From Bacteroidales bacterium UBA1374 (GTDB lineage Bacteria; Bacteroidota; Bacteroidia; Bacteroidales; UBA932): DNA of 64,000 nucleotides. The notes below the pieces were generated by a model that saw nothing but the letters and a program-made list of their open reading frames with translations, was not told the origin of the DNA and did no database searches. Location of the stretch: NCBI GenBank assembly GCA_002305545.1, contig DBRG01000003.1, forward strand, positions 50,887 to 114,886, written 5' to 3'. Shown one piece after another: positions 53,371-62,564 of this stretch (its first letter is position 1; each line of letters opens with the position of its first letter). A program made the translations under genes and the position numbers.

Positions 53371-54040
53371 CAGTATTTTCTTCAATAATAGACGACTTCA
53401 GTTATGCCGTCCGGACAGCCCGGTTTGTTTGCTACCTTCAGTTACAGTAGAATCTTTGGAAAACCACTCTTCCTGGGAAGAATTGATAGTCAGTTTCCAA
53501 TGCAATACAAACCTGAGACATGTGGTGGTACCGGTTCAAAATCCACACACTTCCTTTATGAATCTCTGTAAAGGTTTCACCATTATGCCGGCAGCAGGGG
53601 GGCTTGTAACCAACAATCAAAATGCTTTGCTGATGATTTACCGTTACGGTAAATGGGATTTACCCAAGGGAAAGCAGGAAAAGGGTGAGAAACTGAGCGA
53701 TACCGCACTAAGGGAAGTGGCAGAAGAAACCGGGGCCATTGACCTGAAACTCCTGGGAGACCAATTGACTACAACATTTCACTGTTATCATTATAAGGGA
53801 AACAATGTGCTCAAGATGACAGCCTGGTTCCCTATGACATCCAATTCCGGAACAACCTTGCTTCCACAGACAGAAGAAGGAATTGAAAAAGCGGAATGGG
53901 TTTCCCGCAAAGACCTGGAAGAGCGTCTGGAGATGTCCTATTTATCTATAAAGATCCTGGTTGGAAAACAGTTTCTAAACGATGGTAAAAATGTTGGTAA
54001 AGCCTGTCAGATCGAAGATATCCTTGATCTCTGCCCGTAG
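53366..54040 (+). CDS. Nudix hydrolase
   Basis: 224 residues. Starts MYSIFFNNRRL, the usual start for this Bacteroidota Nudix group. Nudix box at about 102-124: GKQEKGEKLSDTALREVAEE then TG, with all metal-binding Glu. An N-terminal 70-residue extra domain precedes it. Cleaves a nucleoside diphosphate linked to another group; the substrate is not known. The last 66 bp overlap the STAS gene in antisense. Confidence 0.88.
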   Translation: MYSIFFNNRRLQLCRPDSPVCLLPSVTVESLENHSSWEELIVSFQCNTNLRHVVVPVQNPHTSFMNLCKGFTIMPAAGGLVTNNQNALLMIYRYGKWDLPKGKQEKGEKLSDTALREVAEETGAIDLKLLGDQLTTTFHCYHYKGNNVLKMTAWFPMTSNSGTTLLPQTEEGIEKAEWVSRKDLEERLEMSYLSIKILVGKQFLNDGKNVGKACQIEDILDLCP

Positions 54041-54274
54041 ATTCCTAACCGTCAGGGTTCCGCCTTTTTCTTTTATGTTTTTCTGAAGAACCAGGAATTG
54101 ACGCAGACCTGAGCTGCTGATGTATTCCAGACCGGTTCCGTCTATGACCAGTTCCCTGGTGTCGCTTTTAAGTATGGGGACGATAGCTTCTTCAAAGATG
54201 GCGGTATTGCCTGTATCCATTCTCCCGTTAATAGAAATTACGGGAACGGGATCGTTGCTGATTATTACTTCCAT
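53975..54274 (-). CDS. STAS-domain anti-sigma-factor antagonist-like protein
   Basis: 99 residues from ATG 54274. One STAS domain, with the phosphorylation-site region YISSSGLRQFLVLQ and end DLTGFTNIFTIV. Works by partner switching with a kinase; no kinase, phosphatase or sigma factor is in the window. The partner here is unknown. Confidence 0.85.
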   Translation of the reverse strand: MEVIISNDPVPVISINGRMDTGNTAIFEEAIVPILKSDTRELVIDGTGLEYISSSGLRQFLVLQKNIKEKGGTLTVRNLRAEIKDIFDLTGFTNIFTIV

Positions 54275-54310
54275 ATACTGTTGTTTTTCTTTACAGAGAT
54301 TGTTAGTGAA

Positions 54311-54343
54311 CAAAGGTAATTAAAAAACTGTTCATCCGCCAAA
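54311..54343 (-). promoter_or_regulatory. Promoter for the STAS gene
   Basis: On the minus strand, TTTG (54340-54343), 21-nt spacer, TACCTTTG (54311-54318). The -33 part lies inside the end of nqrF. Confidence 0.7.
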
Positions 54344-55579
54344 GTCATCAAACAGAATATGATCTGCAGGAACGCCCAGATTGTCGAGCATCCCGGTCAC
54401 GGCCGATGTCATAAGGGGCGGCCCGCAGATGTAAAACTCTGCTTCTTCCGGGTCAGGGTGGTCTTTCAGGTATTGATCGTATAGTACCTTGTGGATAAAG
54501 CCTGTATGGCCGGTCCAATTATCCTGTGGCTTGGGTTCCGAGAGGGCTATGTGAAATGAGAAATTAGGGAATTCTTTTGCTATCCGGAGGAACTCGTCTT
54601 CATAAAAGATCTCCCGCCTGGAACGGGCCCCGTACCAGAACGAAACCTTGTCTGTTGTCCGGAGGGTTTTAAATAAATGAAATATATGGGACCGCATGGG
54701 CGCCATGCCGGCACCTCCTCCAATGAATATTTTTTCGGCTTGTGTTTCTTTGAGGAAAAATTCCCCGAAGGGCCCTGAGATCATTACTTTATCCCCGGGC
54801 TTCCTCGAAAAAATATAAGAAGAGCAAATGCCGGGATTGACTTTCATAAACGCTCCCCTGGAGCGGTCCCAGGGTGGGGTGGCTATGCGGACGTTCAGCA
54901 TGATGCGGTTCCCTTCTGCCGGGTGGTTGGCCATGGAATAAGCCCTGAAGCTGTATTCTTTGTTAACCATTTTCAATTCCCAGATACCCAGTGAGCTCCA
55001 GTCTTCCCGGAATGGTTCATCTATTTGGATATCTTTGAAAAAGTCCACAGCAACCGGGGGAACATCAATCTGCACATAGCCTCCGGAGCGGAAATCCAGG
55101 TTTTCGCCCACAGGAAGCTGAATCACAAATTCTTTGATGAAAGAGGCCACGTTTCGGTTGCTTATCACTTCGCATTCCCATTTTTTGACACCCAGCACCT
55201 GGGCAGGGATGTGTATTTCCATGTTTTCCCTAACCTTGACCTGACACCCCAGCCGCCACTGGCTTTGCTGTTCTCGCCGTGTAAAAAAAACCGTTTCTGT
55301 GGACAATATGGATCCTCCTCCTGACAATACCCGGCATTTGCAGAGTCCGCAGGTTCCGCTGCCGCCGCAGGCCGAGGGCAGGTATATTTTGTTCTGCGCC
55401 AGGGTGGTCAGCAGATTGTTCCCAGGCTCAACCTCCAGCATTTTTTCGTCATTGATCTTGATATTCACGTTACCCCCTGGAGTCAGCCTGGCTTTTGCAT
55501 AGATCAGAACAGCAACCAGGACCAGGGTAACGGTCAGTATGACGGCAAAAGTCAGCAGCAGGAATTGGAAGATGGTCAT
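54332..55579 (-). CDS. nqrF: Na+-translocating NADH:quinone reductase subunit F
   Basis: 415 residues. N-terminal TM helix (about 5-27), ferredoxin-type [2Fe-2S] domain with Cys71, 77, 80 and 112 (ACGGSGTCGLCKCRV), then FAD (FRAYSMANHP) and NADH-binding domains (GGGAGMAPMRSH). NADH entry point of the complex. Last gene of the nqrABCDEF operon. Confidence 0.97.
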   Translation of the reverse strand: MTIFQFLLLTFAVILTVTLVLVAVLIYAKARLTPGGNVNIKINDEKMLEVEPGNNLLTTLAQNKIYLPSACGGSGTCGLCKCRVLSGGGSILSTETVFFTRREQQSQWRLGCQVKVRENMEIHIPAQVLGVKKWECEVISNRNVASFIKEFVIQLPVGENLDFRSGGYVQIDVPPVAVDFFKDIQIDEPFREDWSSLGIWELKMVNKEYSFRAYSMANHPAEGNRIMLNVRIATPPWDRSRGAFMKVNPGICSSYIFSRKPGDKVMISGPFGEFFLKETQAEKIFIGGGAGMAPMRSHIFHLFKTLRTTDKVSFWYGARSRREIFYEDEFLRIAKEFPNFSFHIALSEPKPQDNWTGHTGFIHKVLYDQYLKDHPDPEEAEFYICGPPLMTSAVTGMLDNLGVPADHILFDDFGG

Positions 55580-55588
55580 TGGTTGAAT

Positions 55589-56206
55589 TTAAATTTGTAG
55601 TCCCATAAAACTCATAAAGGCAATACCCATAAGCCCGGTAATGATGAAAGCGATGCCCAGGCCACGCATGGGTGCCGGAATGTTGGAATAGCTCAGCTTC
55701 TCCCGGATAGCGGCAATGGAGACAATGGCCAGGTACCATCCTATCCCTGACCCCAGGGCATAGGAAAAGACTTCCAGGATGTTGCTGTATTCCCTTTCCT
55801 GCATGAACAGAGACGCTCCCAGAATGGCACAGTTCACGGCAATCAGCGGCAGGAATATGCCCAGATTGTTGTATAGGGCAGGAGCAAATTTTTCTACTAC
55901 CATTTCTACCAGCTGTACCATGGCTGCAATCACGGCAATAAAAAGGATAAAACTCAAAAAACCCAGATCCACCTCTGCCCATTGAGGATTGATCCAGGCC
56001 AGGGCTCCAGGTGAGAGCACATAACGGTCCAGCAAATAATTGACCGGGAGGGTGATAAGCAGTACAAAAATCACAGCCAGGCCCAGTCCCGACGCGGTTT
56101 TCACCGTTTTGGACACGGCCAGGTAGGAACACATGCCCAGGAAATAGGCAAAGATCATGTTCTCTACAAAGATGCTTTTGACAAATATATTGGCTATCTG
56201 TTCCAT
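55589..56206 (-). CDS. nqrE: Na+-NQR subunit E
   Basis: 205 residues, six TM helices. VKSIFVENMIFAYFLGMC near the start and VNCAILGASLFM carry the conserved Cys positions (about 26 and 118) for the intramembrane iron site shared with NqrD. Membrane subunit forming the Na+ path. Confidence 0.97.
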   Translation of the reverse strand: MEQIANIFVKSIFVENMIFAYFLGMCSYLAVSKTVKTASGLGLAVIFVLLITLPVNYLLDRYVLSPGALAWINPQWAEVDLGFLSFILFIAVIAAMVQLVEMVVEKFAPALYNNLGIFLPLIAVNCAILGASLFMQEREYSNILEVFSYALGSGIGWYLAIVSIAAIREKLSYSNIPAPMRGLGIAFIITGLMGIAFMSFMGLQI

Positions 56207-56209
56207 ACG

Positions 56210-56824
56210 CTATACCCTCTTTGCGTTTTTGGCATTGTATACCCAGACGACCAGCCCCAGTATGATCAGGGCCATGGGAGGCAGGATAAAGAGTCCGTTG
56301 TTCTCGTATAAGCCACCGTTTGCTACATACCACTGCTTTGGGATTACCTGATAGCCCATTAATGTCCCGGATCCAAGGAGTTCCCGGACAATGGATACGG
56401 CAACGAGGATGATCCCGTAACCCAGTCCATTGGCCAGCCCATCCACCAATGAAGGAAATGGTTTGTTATAGAGTGCGAAAGCTTCTATCCGGCCCATGAT
56501 GATACAGTTGGTAATGATCAATCCCACAAAAACGGAAAGCTGTTTGCTTATCTCCCATGCGAAGGCTTTAAGAATCTGGTCGACCAGGATGACCAATGCA
56601 GCCACCACCACCAGCTGTACTATGATCCGGATGCGGTCGGGAATGGTATTGCGCAGGAGGGAAAGGATCATAGAAGAGAATCCGGTAACCAGTGTCACTG
56701 AAAGGGCCATGACCATGGCCGGTTCCAGCTTTACAGTCACAGCCAGTGCTGAACAGATTCCCAGGGCCAGTACCGGTATGGGATTGTTCTTGAAAAGCGG
56801 GTCCAGGAATATGCGTTTATTCAT
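56210..56824 (-). CDS. nqrD: Na+-NQR subunit D
   Basis: 204 residues, six TM helices, start PLFKNNPIPVLALGICSALAVT and IITNCIIMGRIEAFAL, which hold the conserved Cys residues. Homologous to NqrE; the two form the NqrDE core. Overlaps nqrC by 8 bp. Confidence 0.97.
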   Translation of the reverse strand: MNKRIFLDPLFKNNPIPVLALGICSALAVTVKLEPAMVMALSVTLVTGFSSMILSLLRNTIPDRIRIIVQLVVVAALVILVDQILKAFAWEISKQLSVFVGLIITNCIIMGRIEAFALYNKPFPSLVDGLANGLGYGIILVAVSIVRELLGSGTLMGYQVIPKQWYVANGGLYENNGLFILPPMALIILGLVVWVYNAKNAKRV

Positions 56825-57428
56825 AATGTCTCAAAAATGGCAAATAGGGTTCCAGGGATTCCCGTATCATATTCTCAACACCACGGCTGGTGAGCGTTCC
56901 GCCTGAAATACCGTCAACAGCATTGGGATTGTTTTGGGATCTCCCCTGCTTAAGCACCGATATCGATACAAACTCATCTCCGCTGTACAGGGATTTTCCC
57001 CTGAACGGATCGCGGAAGGCGGGGGTGGTAATCTCGGCTCCCAGTCCGGGCGTCTCGGACTTATGGTCAAAAACCGCTCCGTATATAGTTCTAAAGTCAT
57101 CGTTCAGGGCCAGGTATCCCCACAAAGGGCCCCAGAGGCCTTTTCCATGCAGGGGGATGATGTATTTGCGGGTACCATTGTCCAGTGTGCAGATGAAAAG
57201 AGGTAATTGATCCGGTCCTGCCACAGTGTCGGTTATGTATTTTTCATAGGGTTGATCCTCAAGGTATACTGACCGTAGGATGGTTTGCTCTGTTTCTGCC
57301 ATCATATTGGCTACCTGCCTGGGTTTGAGCAGTTGTGAGGCGAAAGCCAGCAAGGCGGCCACCAGGGTAACCATAAGGGCGGCATACACTATGGTGTAAA
57401 TGTTCCCGTTTCTTTTCCCTTTATCCAT
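56817..57428 (-). CDS. nqrC: Na+-NQR subunit C
   Basis: 203 residues from ATG 57428. One N-terminal TM helix (about 11-31), then a periplasmic FMN domain with covalent-FMN Thr178 in DGISGGTLTS. Somewhat shorter than enterobacterial NqrC. Overlaps nqrB by 8 bp. Confidence 0.96.
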   Translation of the reverse strand: MDKGKRNGNIYTIVYAALMVTLVAALLAFASQLLKPRQVANMMAETEQTILRSVYLEDQPYEKYITDTVAGPDQLPLFICTLDNGTRKYIIPLHGKGLWGPLWGYLALNDDFRTIYGAVFDHKSETPGLGAEITTPAFRDPFRGKSLYSGDEFVSISVLKQGRSQNNPNAVDGISGGTLTSRGVENMIRESLEPYLPFLRHYE

Positions 57429-58536
57429 GGCTTGCAATTCTCTTGATTCTTCGTTTAACATTGACCGAAACCACAACATGGTCGATCAGCGGAGAAAAAG
57501 TATTCATAAGCAGTATGGCGAGCATCATCCCTTCAGGGTATCCGGGATTGAAAAGCCGTATGGTCACAGTTAACGCTCCGGTCAAAAATCCGTAGATCCA
57601 TTTCCCGGTCTCGGTTTGCGGACTGGTGACAGGATCGGTGGCCATAAAGACGCACCCAAAGGCAAAGCCTCCCATCACCAGGTGGTAATGCACGGGGATG
57701 TTCCCCGTGAAGGCTATTAGAACGGCTCCCGCCACACAGGAAATCATGATCTTCCAGCTGGCCACGCCGGTGTAAAGCAGGATGGCTGCCCCCAGCAGGA
57801 TGCACACCAGGGAGGTTTCCCCTACAGAGCCGGGAATAAAGCCCAGGAACATATCCGTCCAGGAAGGCAGTTCCTGAAGCGGGGTCCCTTCGGCCAGGGC
57901 GGCCAGCGGTGTGGCCCCGCTGATGCCGTCTACCCAGACTTTGTCTCCTGTCATGTATGCGGGATAGGAGAAAAAAAGGAAAGCACGTGCAAGCAGGGCG
58001 GGATTCCAAATGTTCATTCCCGTTCCTCCGAAAATCTCTTTTCCAATGAGCACGGCAAAAGCTACGGCCAGAGCAAGCATCCACAACGGGATGGTCACCG
58101 GAACTATCAGGGGTATTAGCATTCCCGTGACCAGGTATCCTTCGTTTACCTCATGGCCCCTTATCTGTGCTATGGTGAATTCTATTCCCAGGCCGACCAC
58201 ATAAGATACGATCACCAGGGGCAGTACTTTAAGAAAACCATACCAGAACACGGGTAAAAAACCTGGCAGTTCTGCCTTTGGGACCATGGCCAGATAATGT
58301 TGCAGTCCCGTGTTGTACATCCCAAAAAGCAGGCATGGGACAAGGGCTATCACAACGACAATCATCACGCGCTTGAGGTCGTTGCAGTCGCGTATATGAG
58401 ATCCTTTTCCTGTAACAGTTCCGGGAACCAGCAGAAACGTTTCAAAGGCATTGAAAGTGGAATGCAGGAAAGACAGCCGGCCGCCTTTGCTGAAGGCGGG
58501 CTTAATCTTTTCTATGATCTTTTCAACCCACTTCAT
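57421..58536 (-). CDS. nqrB: Na+-NQR subunit B
   Basis: 371 residues from ATG 58536. Multi-pass (about ten helices), covalent-FMN Thr209 in DGISGATPL, and NIWNPALLARAFLFFSYP. Quinone-binding and Na+-translocating subunit. Start overlaps the nqrA stop by four bases. Confidence 0.97.
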   Translation of the reverse strand: MKWVEKIIEKIKPAFSKGGRLSFLHSTFNAFETFLLVPGTVTGKGSHIRDCNDLKRVMIVVVIALVPCLLFGMYNTGLQHYLAMVPKAELPGFLPVFWYGFLKVLPLVIVSYVVGLGIEFTIAQIRGHEVNEGYLVTGMLIPLIVPVTIPLWMLALAVAFAVLIGKEIFGGTGMNIWNPALLARAFLFFSYPAYMTGDKVWVDGISGATPLAALAEGTPLQELPSWTDMFLGFIPGSVGETSLVCILLGAAILLYTGVASWKIMISCVAGAVLIAFTGNIPVHYHLVMGGFAFGCVFMATDPVTSPQTETGKWIYGFLTGALTVTIRLFNPGYPEGMMLAILLMNTFSPLIDHVVVSVNVKRRIKRIASHG

Positions 58537-59900
58537 TGCATTTCCTTTATCATCAGATCTATTCCCTTCTGAAGAATATCCTGGATCTCGATCTTGGACG
58601 GGCAGACAAATTCGCACAAAGCCAGGTCTTCAGGCAGCACTTCATAAATTCCCAACAGTTCCATCTTGTCTATGTCTTCTGCCAGGATGGCTTTAATCAG
58701 GTGTGAGACAAAGATATCCATGGGCAGGACTTTCTGGTAATCCCGTGTCAGGACAAAGGCCCTTACGCCACCATTTAAATTGGTATCCAGGTTAAAGCGG
58801 CCGGTTTTACCCAGAAGGGGAGCCAGATAAGATATGTAGGTCCGTGCGGCGCTGAATTTGTTCAGGCGCAACGGTCTGGCCCATCCCGCCAGTTCCCTTT
58901 TTCCGCCTTCCGGAAGGCACGTGACCTGCTGGTGGTGAAATCCCAGGAAGCCGTCCGGGCCTGCATTGTCACCGGTAAGCGGGTTGCCGCTGATAATACG
59001 TGCCTGTATGCCTTCTTTAAGCGGGAACGCAGTGAGTGCACTGACCTGGATTCCCGCGTGGCAACTGATGTATCCGGTCCTGGTCAGGGCCGAACCGGTA
59101 ACGGCTACCATCCGGGTGGTATCGTAAGTTCCGTTAAGGAAGAGTTTACCAATGATTGACAGGCCCATCGGGGTGAGGGTCCAGACCACCTGATCCTTTC
59201 CCACTGGACAAACGTGGTGCAGTTGTACCCCGGGATTCCCGGCCGGATGCGGTCCTGAAAAAGTATGCATAATGCCCGGGAGCCGCCGGAAAACGCTGTG
59301 AGGCGATGTGGTATCGCGCAGCCCCAGGTGGACCTTGCCAGGACATAGGCGTTCAAGGACGCGGATGCCCATCAGGAGGGATTCAAAAGATTCGGCAAAG
59401 GTAAAATCGTAGTGAGGCGCGAGCGGGGCCGAGTCAAAACAGCTTATATATATGGCTTTTGGTGTTTCTCCGGGGTGGGCGGGAGTGCCGTACGGCCTTC
59501 GGGTAATGAGCGGCCAGCAGCCGCTTTGCAGCAAAAGTTCCCGGATCCTTTCTGGGGTAATCTGCTCCGGATCTGCCACCGGAAACAGCTCCTGCATTTG
59601 CTCCTCATCGGCAAGGATCTGAACACCGGTAATTTTTCTTTTTTCACCGCGGACGATTGCATGGATGGTGCCGCTTACCGGAGCGGTGAATAAAATTTCG
59701 GGATGTTCCTTGTCGCAGTATACGGGAGATCCGGCCTGGACAATGTCACCTTCCCGTACGAGGAGTTTTGGAATCGTATTTTTGAAATCGCCTGGTTTCA
59801 ACGTGTACAGGGAAGAGGATGCCAAAGGAGCAGTCATCAGGTGAGCACTGCCTTTGAGGGGAATATCCAACCCCCGGCGAAACTTATAACAGGCGGACAT
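58533..59900 (-). CDS. nqrA: Na+-NQR subunit A
   Basis: 455 residues, soluble, about the family length. Start FRRGLDIPLKGSA and segments VYCDKEHPEILFTAPVSGT and LTGDNAGPDGFLGFHHQQVT are typical. Cytoplasmic subunit bound to NqrB; role in quinone binding. First gene of the operon, with a -7 element 19 nt upstream. Confidence 0.96.
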   Translation of the reverse strand: MSACYKFRRGLDIPLKGSAHLMTAPLASSSLYTLKPGDFKNTIPKLLVREGDIVQAGSPVYCDKEHPEILFTAPVSGTIHAIVRGEKRKITGVQILADEEQMQELFPVADPEQITPERIRELLLQSGCWPLITRRPYGTPAHPGETPKAIYISCFDSAPLAPHYDFTFAESFESLLMGIRVLERLCPGKVHLGLRDTTSPHSVFRRLPGIMHTFSGPHPAGNPGVQLHHVCPVGKDQVVWTLTPMGLSIIGKLFLNGTYDTTRMVAVTGSALTRTGYISCHAGIQVSALTAFPLKEGIQARIISGNPLTGDNAGPDGFLGFHHQQVTCLPEGGKRELAGWARPLRLNKFSAARTYISYLAPLLGKTGRFNLDTNLNGGVRAFVLTRDYQKVLPMDIFVSHLIKAILAEDIDKMELLGIYEVLPEDLALCEFVCPSKIEIQDILQKGIDLMIKEMQ

Positions 59901-59919
59901 ATACTTTTATTAGCAAGTG

Positions 59920-59927
59920 CAAAGATA
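59920..59927 (-). promoter_or_regulatory. -7 promoter element for the nqr operon
   Basis: TATCTTTG on the minus strand, an exact match, 19 nt before the nqrA ATG at 59900. Confidence 0.6.
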
Positions 59928-59950
59928 AAATATTCGTCGGCATTTTTATC

Positions 59951-59958
59951 TATATTTG
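59951..59958 (+). promoter_or_regulatory. -7 promoter element for pcrA
   Basis: TATATTTG, exact match, ending 5 nt before the pcrA ATG (59964). Back to back with the nqr promoter. Confidence 0.6.
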
Positions 59959-59963
59959 CCCAT

Positions 59964-62450
59964 ATGAAGGAGAACTATTTGAAGGAGTTGAATGAGGCTC
60001 AGAGACAGGCGGTTGAAGATATAACAGGTCCATCGTTGATCATTGCAGGTGCCGGAAGCGGTAAAACAAAAGTACTAACATGCCGTATTGCCTATATGCT
60101 GGAACAGGGTATTCCCGCTTCTGCACTGCTTGCACTGACATTCACCAACAAGGCGGCCAAAGAGATGAAAGACCGGGTGTCTTATCTGGTGGGACCGGAA
60201 AAAGTCCGGTACCTGTGGATGGGTACTTTCCATTCGGTTTTTGCGCGTATTTTACGTACAGAAGCACATTTGCTGGATTTTCCGCGCAATTTTACCATTT
60301 ATGACAAGTCCGACAGCAAATCGGCTATCAGAAGTTGTATCAAAGAGTTGAAACTTGATGAAAAGGCCTATCCTCCTGCAGAGGTGATGTCACGCATATC
60401 CAGGGCCAAAAACAACCTCAGGACAGCTTCCGCCTATGCGGCAGACGACCAGGCCATGCAGGCCGATGAAGCGGCCCGCAAACCCCGCATTGCTGATATT
60501 TTCGCATTGTATGCCAAAAAGTGCCGTCTGGCCGGCGCTATGGATTTTGATGACCTGTTGCTCTATACCAACATACTGTTTCAGCAGAACCCACAGATAC
60601 TGGGCTTTTACCGGGACCGTTTCCGCTACATCCTGGTAGATGAATATCAGGACACCAACCTGGCACAGTACCTGATCATTAAAAGTCTGGCGCAAGAACA
60701 CCGCAACATAGCCGTAGTGGGGGATGACGCCCAGAGCATTTATGCCTTCCGGGGGGCCAGGATAGAGAATATCCTGAATTTCACCAACGACTTTCCAGAG
60801 GCCAAAGAATACAGGCTGGAGCAGAATTACCGATCCACCCAGACCGTAGTCAATGCAGCCAACAGCCTGATCAAACACAATTCGCGCCGGATGCGCAAAG
60901 AATGCTTTGCCCGGTCCGAGCCCGGGGAAAAAATTGAATTACTGGGTGCCTATACCGATGCAGAAGAAGCCTTCCTGGTAGTCTCATCCATTTTGAATAA
61001 GGTGTACACGTCCCATACCGGTTACGGGGAATTCGCAATTCTATACCGCACCAATGCGCAGTCCAGGCTCCTTGAGGAAGCGCTCCGAAAAAGGAACATC
61101 CCTTATAAGGTCTACGGAGGATTTTCCTTTTACGAAAGGGCCGAGGTGAAAGACCTGATGGCATATATGCGACTGGTGGTCAATCCAAACGATGAAGAAG
61201 CTTTTCGCCGTGCCGTAGCAACGCCTTCCCGCGGCATCGGGGATGTTTCATTGCAGAAACTGGGAACAGCCGCCTTGTTTGCCGGCCTGTCCTCTTTTGG
61301 GTATATTCAACAGGGCGACCTGGAGGCAGCCGGGCTGAGGGGAAATATTTCCGGACGCCTGAAAGCCTTCGCAGAACTGATAGAAACAGTGCGCAACATG
61401 CAGGAAGAAGGAGCCAATGCCTACCAGGTGGCCATGGAAGTGGCCAGCCTGTCGGGGTACCTTCACATGTTAAAGGAGGACAAATCCATAGAGGGCATGT
61501 CCAAGCTGGATAACGTGGAAGAACTGCTCAACAGCATCCAGGTCTATTGCGGGGTCGCAGCAGAAGGCGTGGAACTGGAAACTGAAGTAACCGTACCGGA
61601 TAACGGGGAAGCCGCACCTACCCTGGAAAGATACCTGAACAACGTGACTTTGCTCACCCAGATGGACGAACAGGAGAAACCCGATAACGAACGGGTAAGC
61701 CTGATGACCGTCCATTCGGCCAAAGGCCTTGAGTTTTCCCATATATATGTGGTGGGTATGGAAGAAAAATTGTTTCCTTCCCTGTTGTCGAGCAATACCC
61801 AGGCCGAGCTGGAAGAAGAACGGAGGTTGTTTTACGTGGCCATGACAAGGGCCAAGAAATCGCTCACCCTCTCCTTTTCCCGCACCCGCATGCACTGGGG
61901 AAGCATGGAGTCTAACCCGCCCAGCCGCTTTCTGCGCGAAATCGACCCCGATTTCCTTAACCAGCCGGTCCCTGATTTATATGGGGCCGGAGCCGAAGGA
62001 CAGGATAGCATAAGTTCCTGGTCCCGCGTGGGAAAGTTCGGATCCGGTGTCGGAAAGTTTGGGTCCGGTGGCGGGCGTGCCGGCTCTGAAGGCGAAAATA
62101 CCTGGGCCGGCCGGCGCAACTCATATGGAGGGGGTACTCCTGCAGACCGTCCCGGCGGACAAGGATTCAAGGCCGGAGGAGCTTCGGCCAGGGATAGCTT
62201 CAAGGTGCCCGGTGGCACTTCTGGTAAGGCAGGATTCAGCACACCCGGTGGTACCCCGGGCCCGGCAGATTTTCAGGCGGCGGATGCCTCATCCCTTACC
62301 GTCGGAATGGATATTGAACATGACCGTTTTGGCCGGGGCCGCATACTTACTCTGGAAGGCGAAATGCCCAACACCCGGGCTGTCATCGAGTTTGAATTCG
62401 GCGGGGCAAAAACCCTGCTCCTGAAATTCGCCCGGCTGCGCAAATTATAA
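59964..62450 (+). CDS. pcrA: UvrD/PcrA-type DNA helicase
   Basis: 828 residues from ATG 59964; earlier in-frame codons lie upstream of the promoter. Superfamily-1A: GAGSGKTKVL (29-38), VDEYQDTN, GDDAQSIYAFRGA, VSLMTVHSAKGLEF, VAMTRAKKSL. Gly/Ser/Arg-rich linker (about 675-765, with short GKFGSG repeats), then a C-terminal beta domain (DRFGRGRILTLEG) that in PcrA binds RNA polymerase. Removes RNA polymerase and RecA from DNA, works in repair. Confidence 0.95.
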   Translation: MKENYLKELNEAQRQAVEDITGPSLIIAGAGSGKTKVLTCRIAYMLEQGIPASALLALTFTNKAAKEMKDRVSYLVGPEKVRYLWMGTFHSVFARILRTEAHLLDFPRNFTIYDKSDSKSAIRSCIKELKLDEKAYPPAEVMSRISRAKNNLRTASAYAADDQAMQADEAARKPRIADIFALYAKKCRLAGAMDFDDLLLYTNILFQQNPQILGFYRDRFRYILVDEYQDTNLAQYLIIKSLAQEHRNIAVVGDDAQSIYAFRGARIENILNFTNDFPEAKEYRLEQNYRSTQTVVNAANSLIKHNSRRMRKECFARSEPGEKIELLGAYTDAEEAFLVVSSILNKVYTSHTGYGEFAILYRTNAQSRLLEEALRKRNIPYKVYGGFSFYERAEVKDLMAYMRLVVNPNDEEAFRRAVATPSRGIGDVSLQKLGTAALFAGLSSFGYIQQGDLEAAGLRGNISGRLKAFAELIETVRNMQEEGANAYQVAMEVASLSGYLHMLKEDKSIEGMSKLDNVEELLNSIQVYCGVAAEGVELETEVTVPDNGEAAPTLERYLNNVTLLTQMDEQEKPDNERVSLMTVHSAKGLEFSHIYVVGMEEKLFPSLLSSNTQAELEEERRLFYVAMTRAKKSLTLSFSRTRMHWGSMESNPPSRFLREIDPDFLNQPVPDLYGAGAEGQDSISSWSRVGKFGSGVGKFGSGGGRAGSEGENTWAGRRNSYGGGTPADRPGGQGFKAGGASARDSFKVPGGTSGKAGFSTPGGTPGPADFQAADASSLTVGMDIEHDRFGRGRILTLEGEMPNTRAVIEFEFGGAKTLLLKFARLRKL

Positions 62451-62474
62451 TGTCTGGGACCTTTCAGGTTGTTT

Positions 62475-62541
62475 GCTGATCCCACTAAGAACCGGAAGCC
62501 TTTATTTTAAGCCGGGGCTCCCGGTTCTTAGCGGGATCAGC
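62475..62541 (-). terminator. Long hairpin between pcrA and pip, best folded as minus-strand RNA
   Basis: Arms of 26 positions (62475-62500 and 62516-62541) around a 15-nt loop, with two A/C mismatches on the plus strand (62484/62532 and 62496/62520). On the minus strand both become G-U pairs, so an RNA copied from that strand is fully paired. It begins 24 nt after the pip stop and is probably the 3' end hairpin of pip. There is no long T tract, so a pure rho-independent terminator is not certain. Confidence 0.6.
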
Positions 62542-62564
62542 GAGCAGAGGTTTCACCGTTTCTG

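Noticed and set aside
55470..56333. 287-codon frame overlapping nqrE on the same strand
   Set aside because: nqrE is complete and conserved there in another frame; this one is Cys/Gly-rich shadow sequence.
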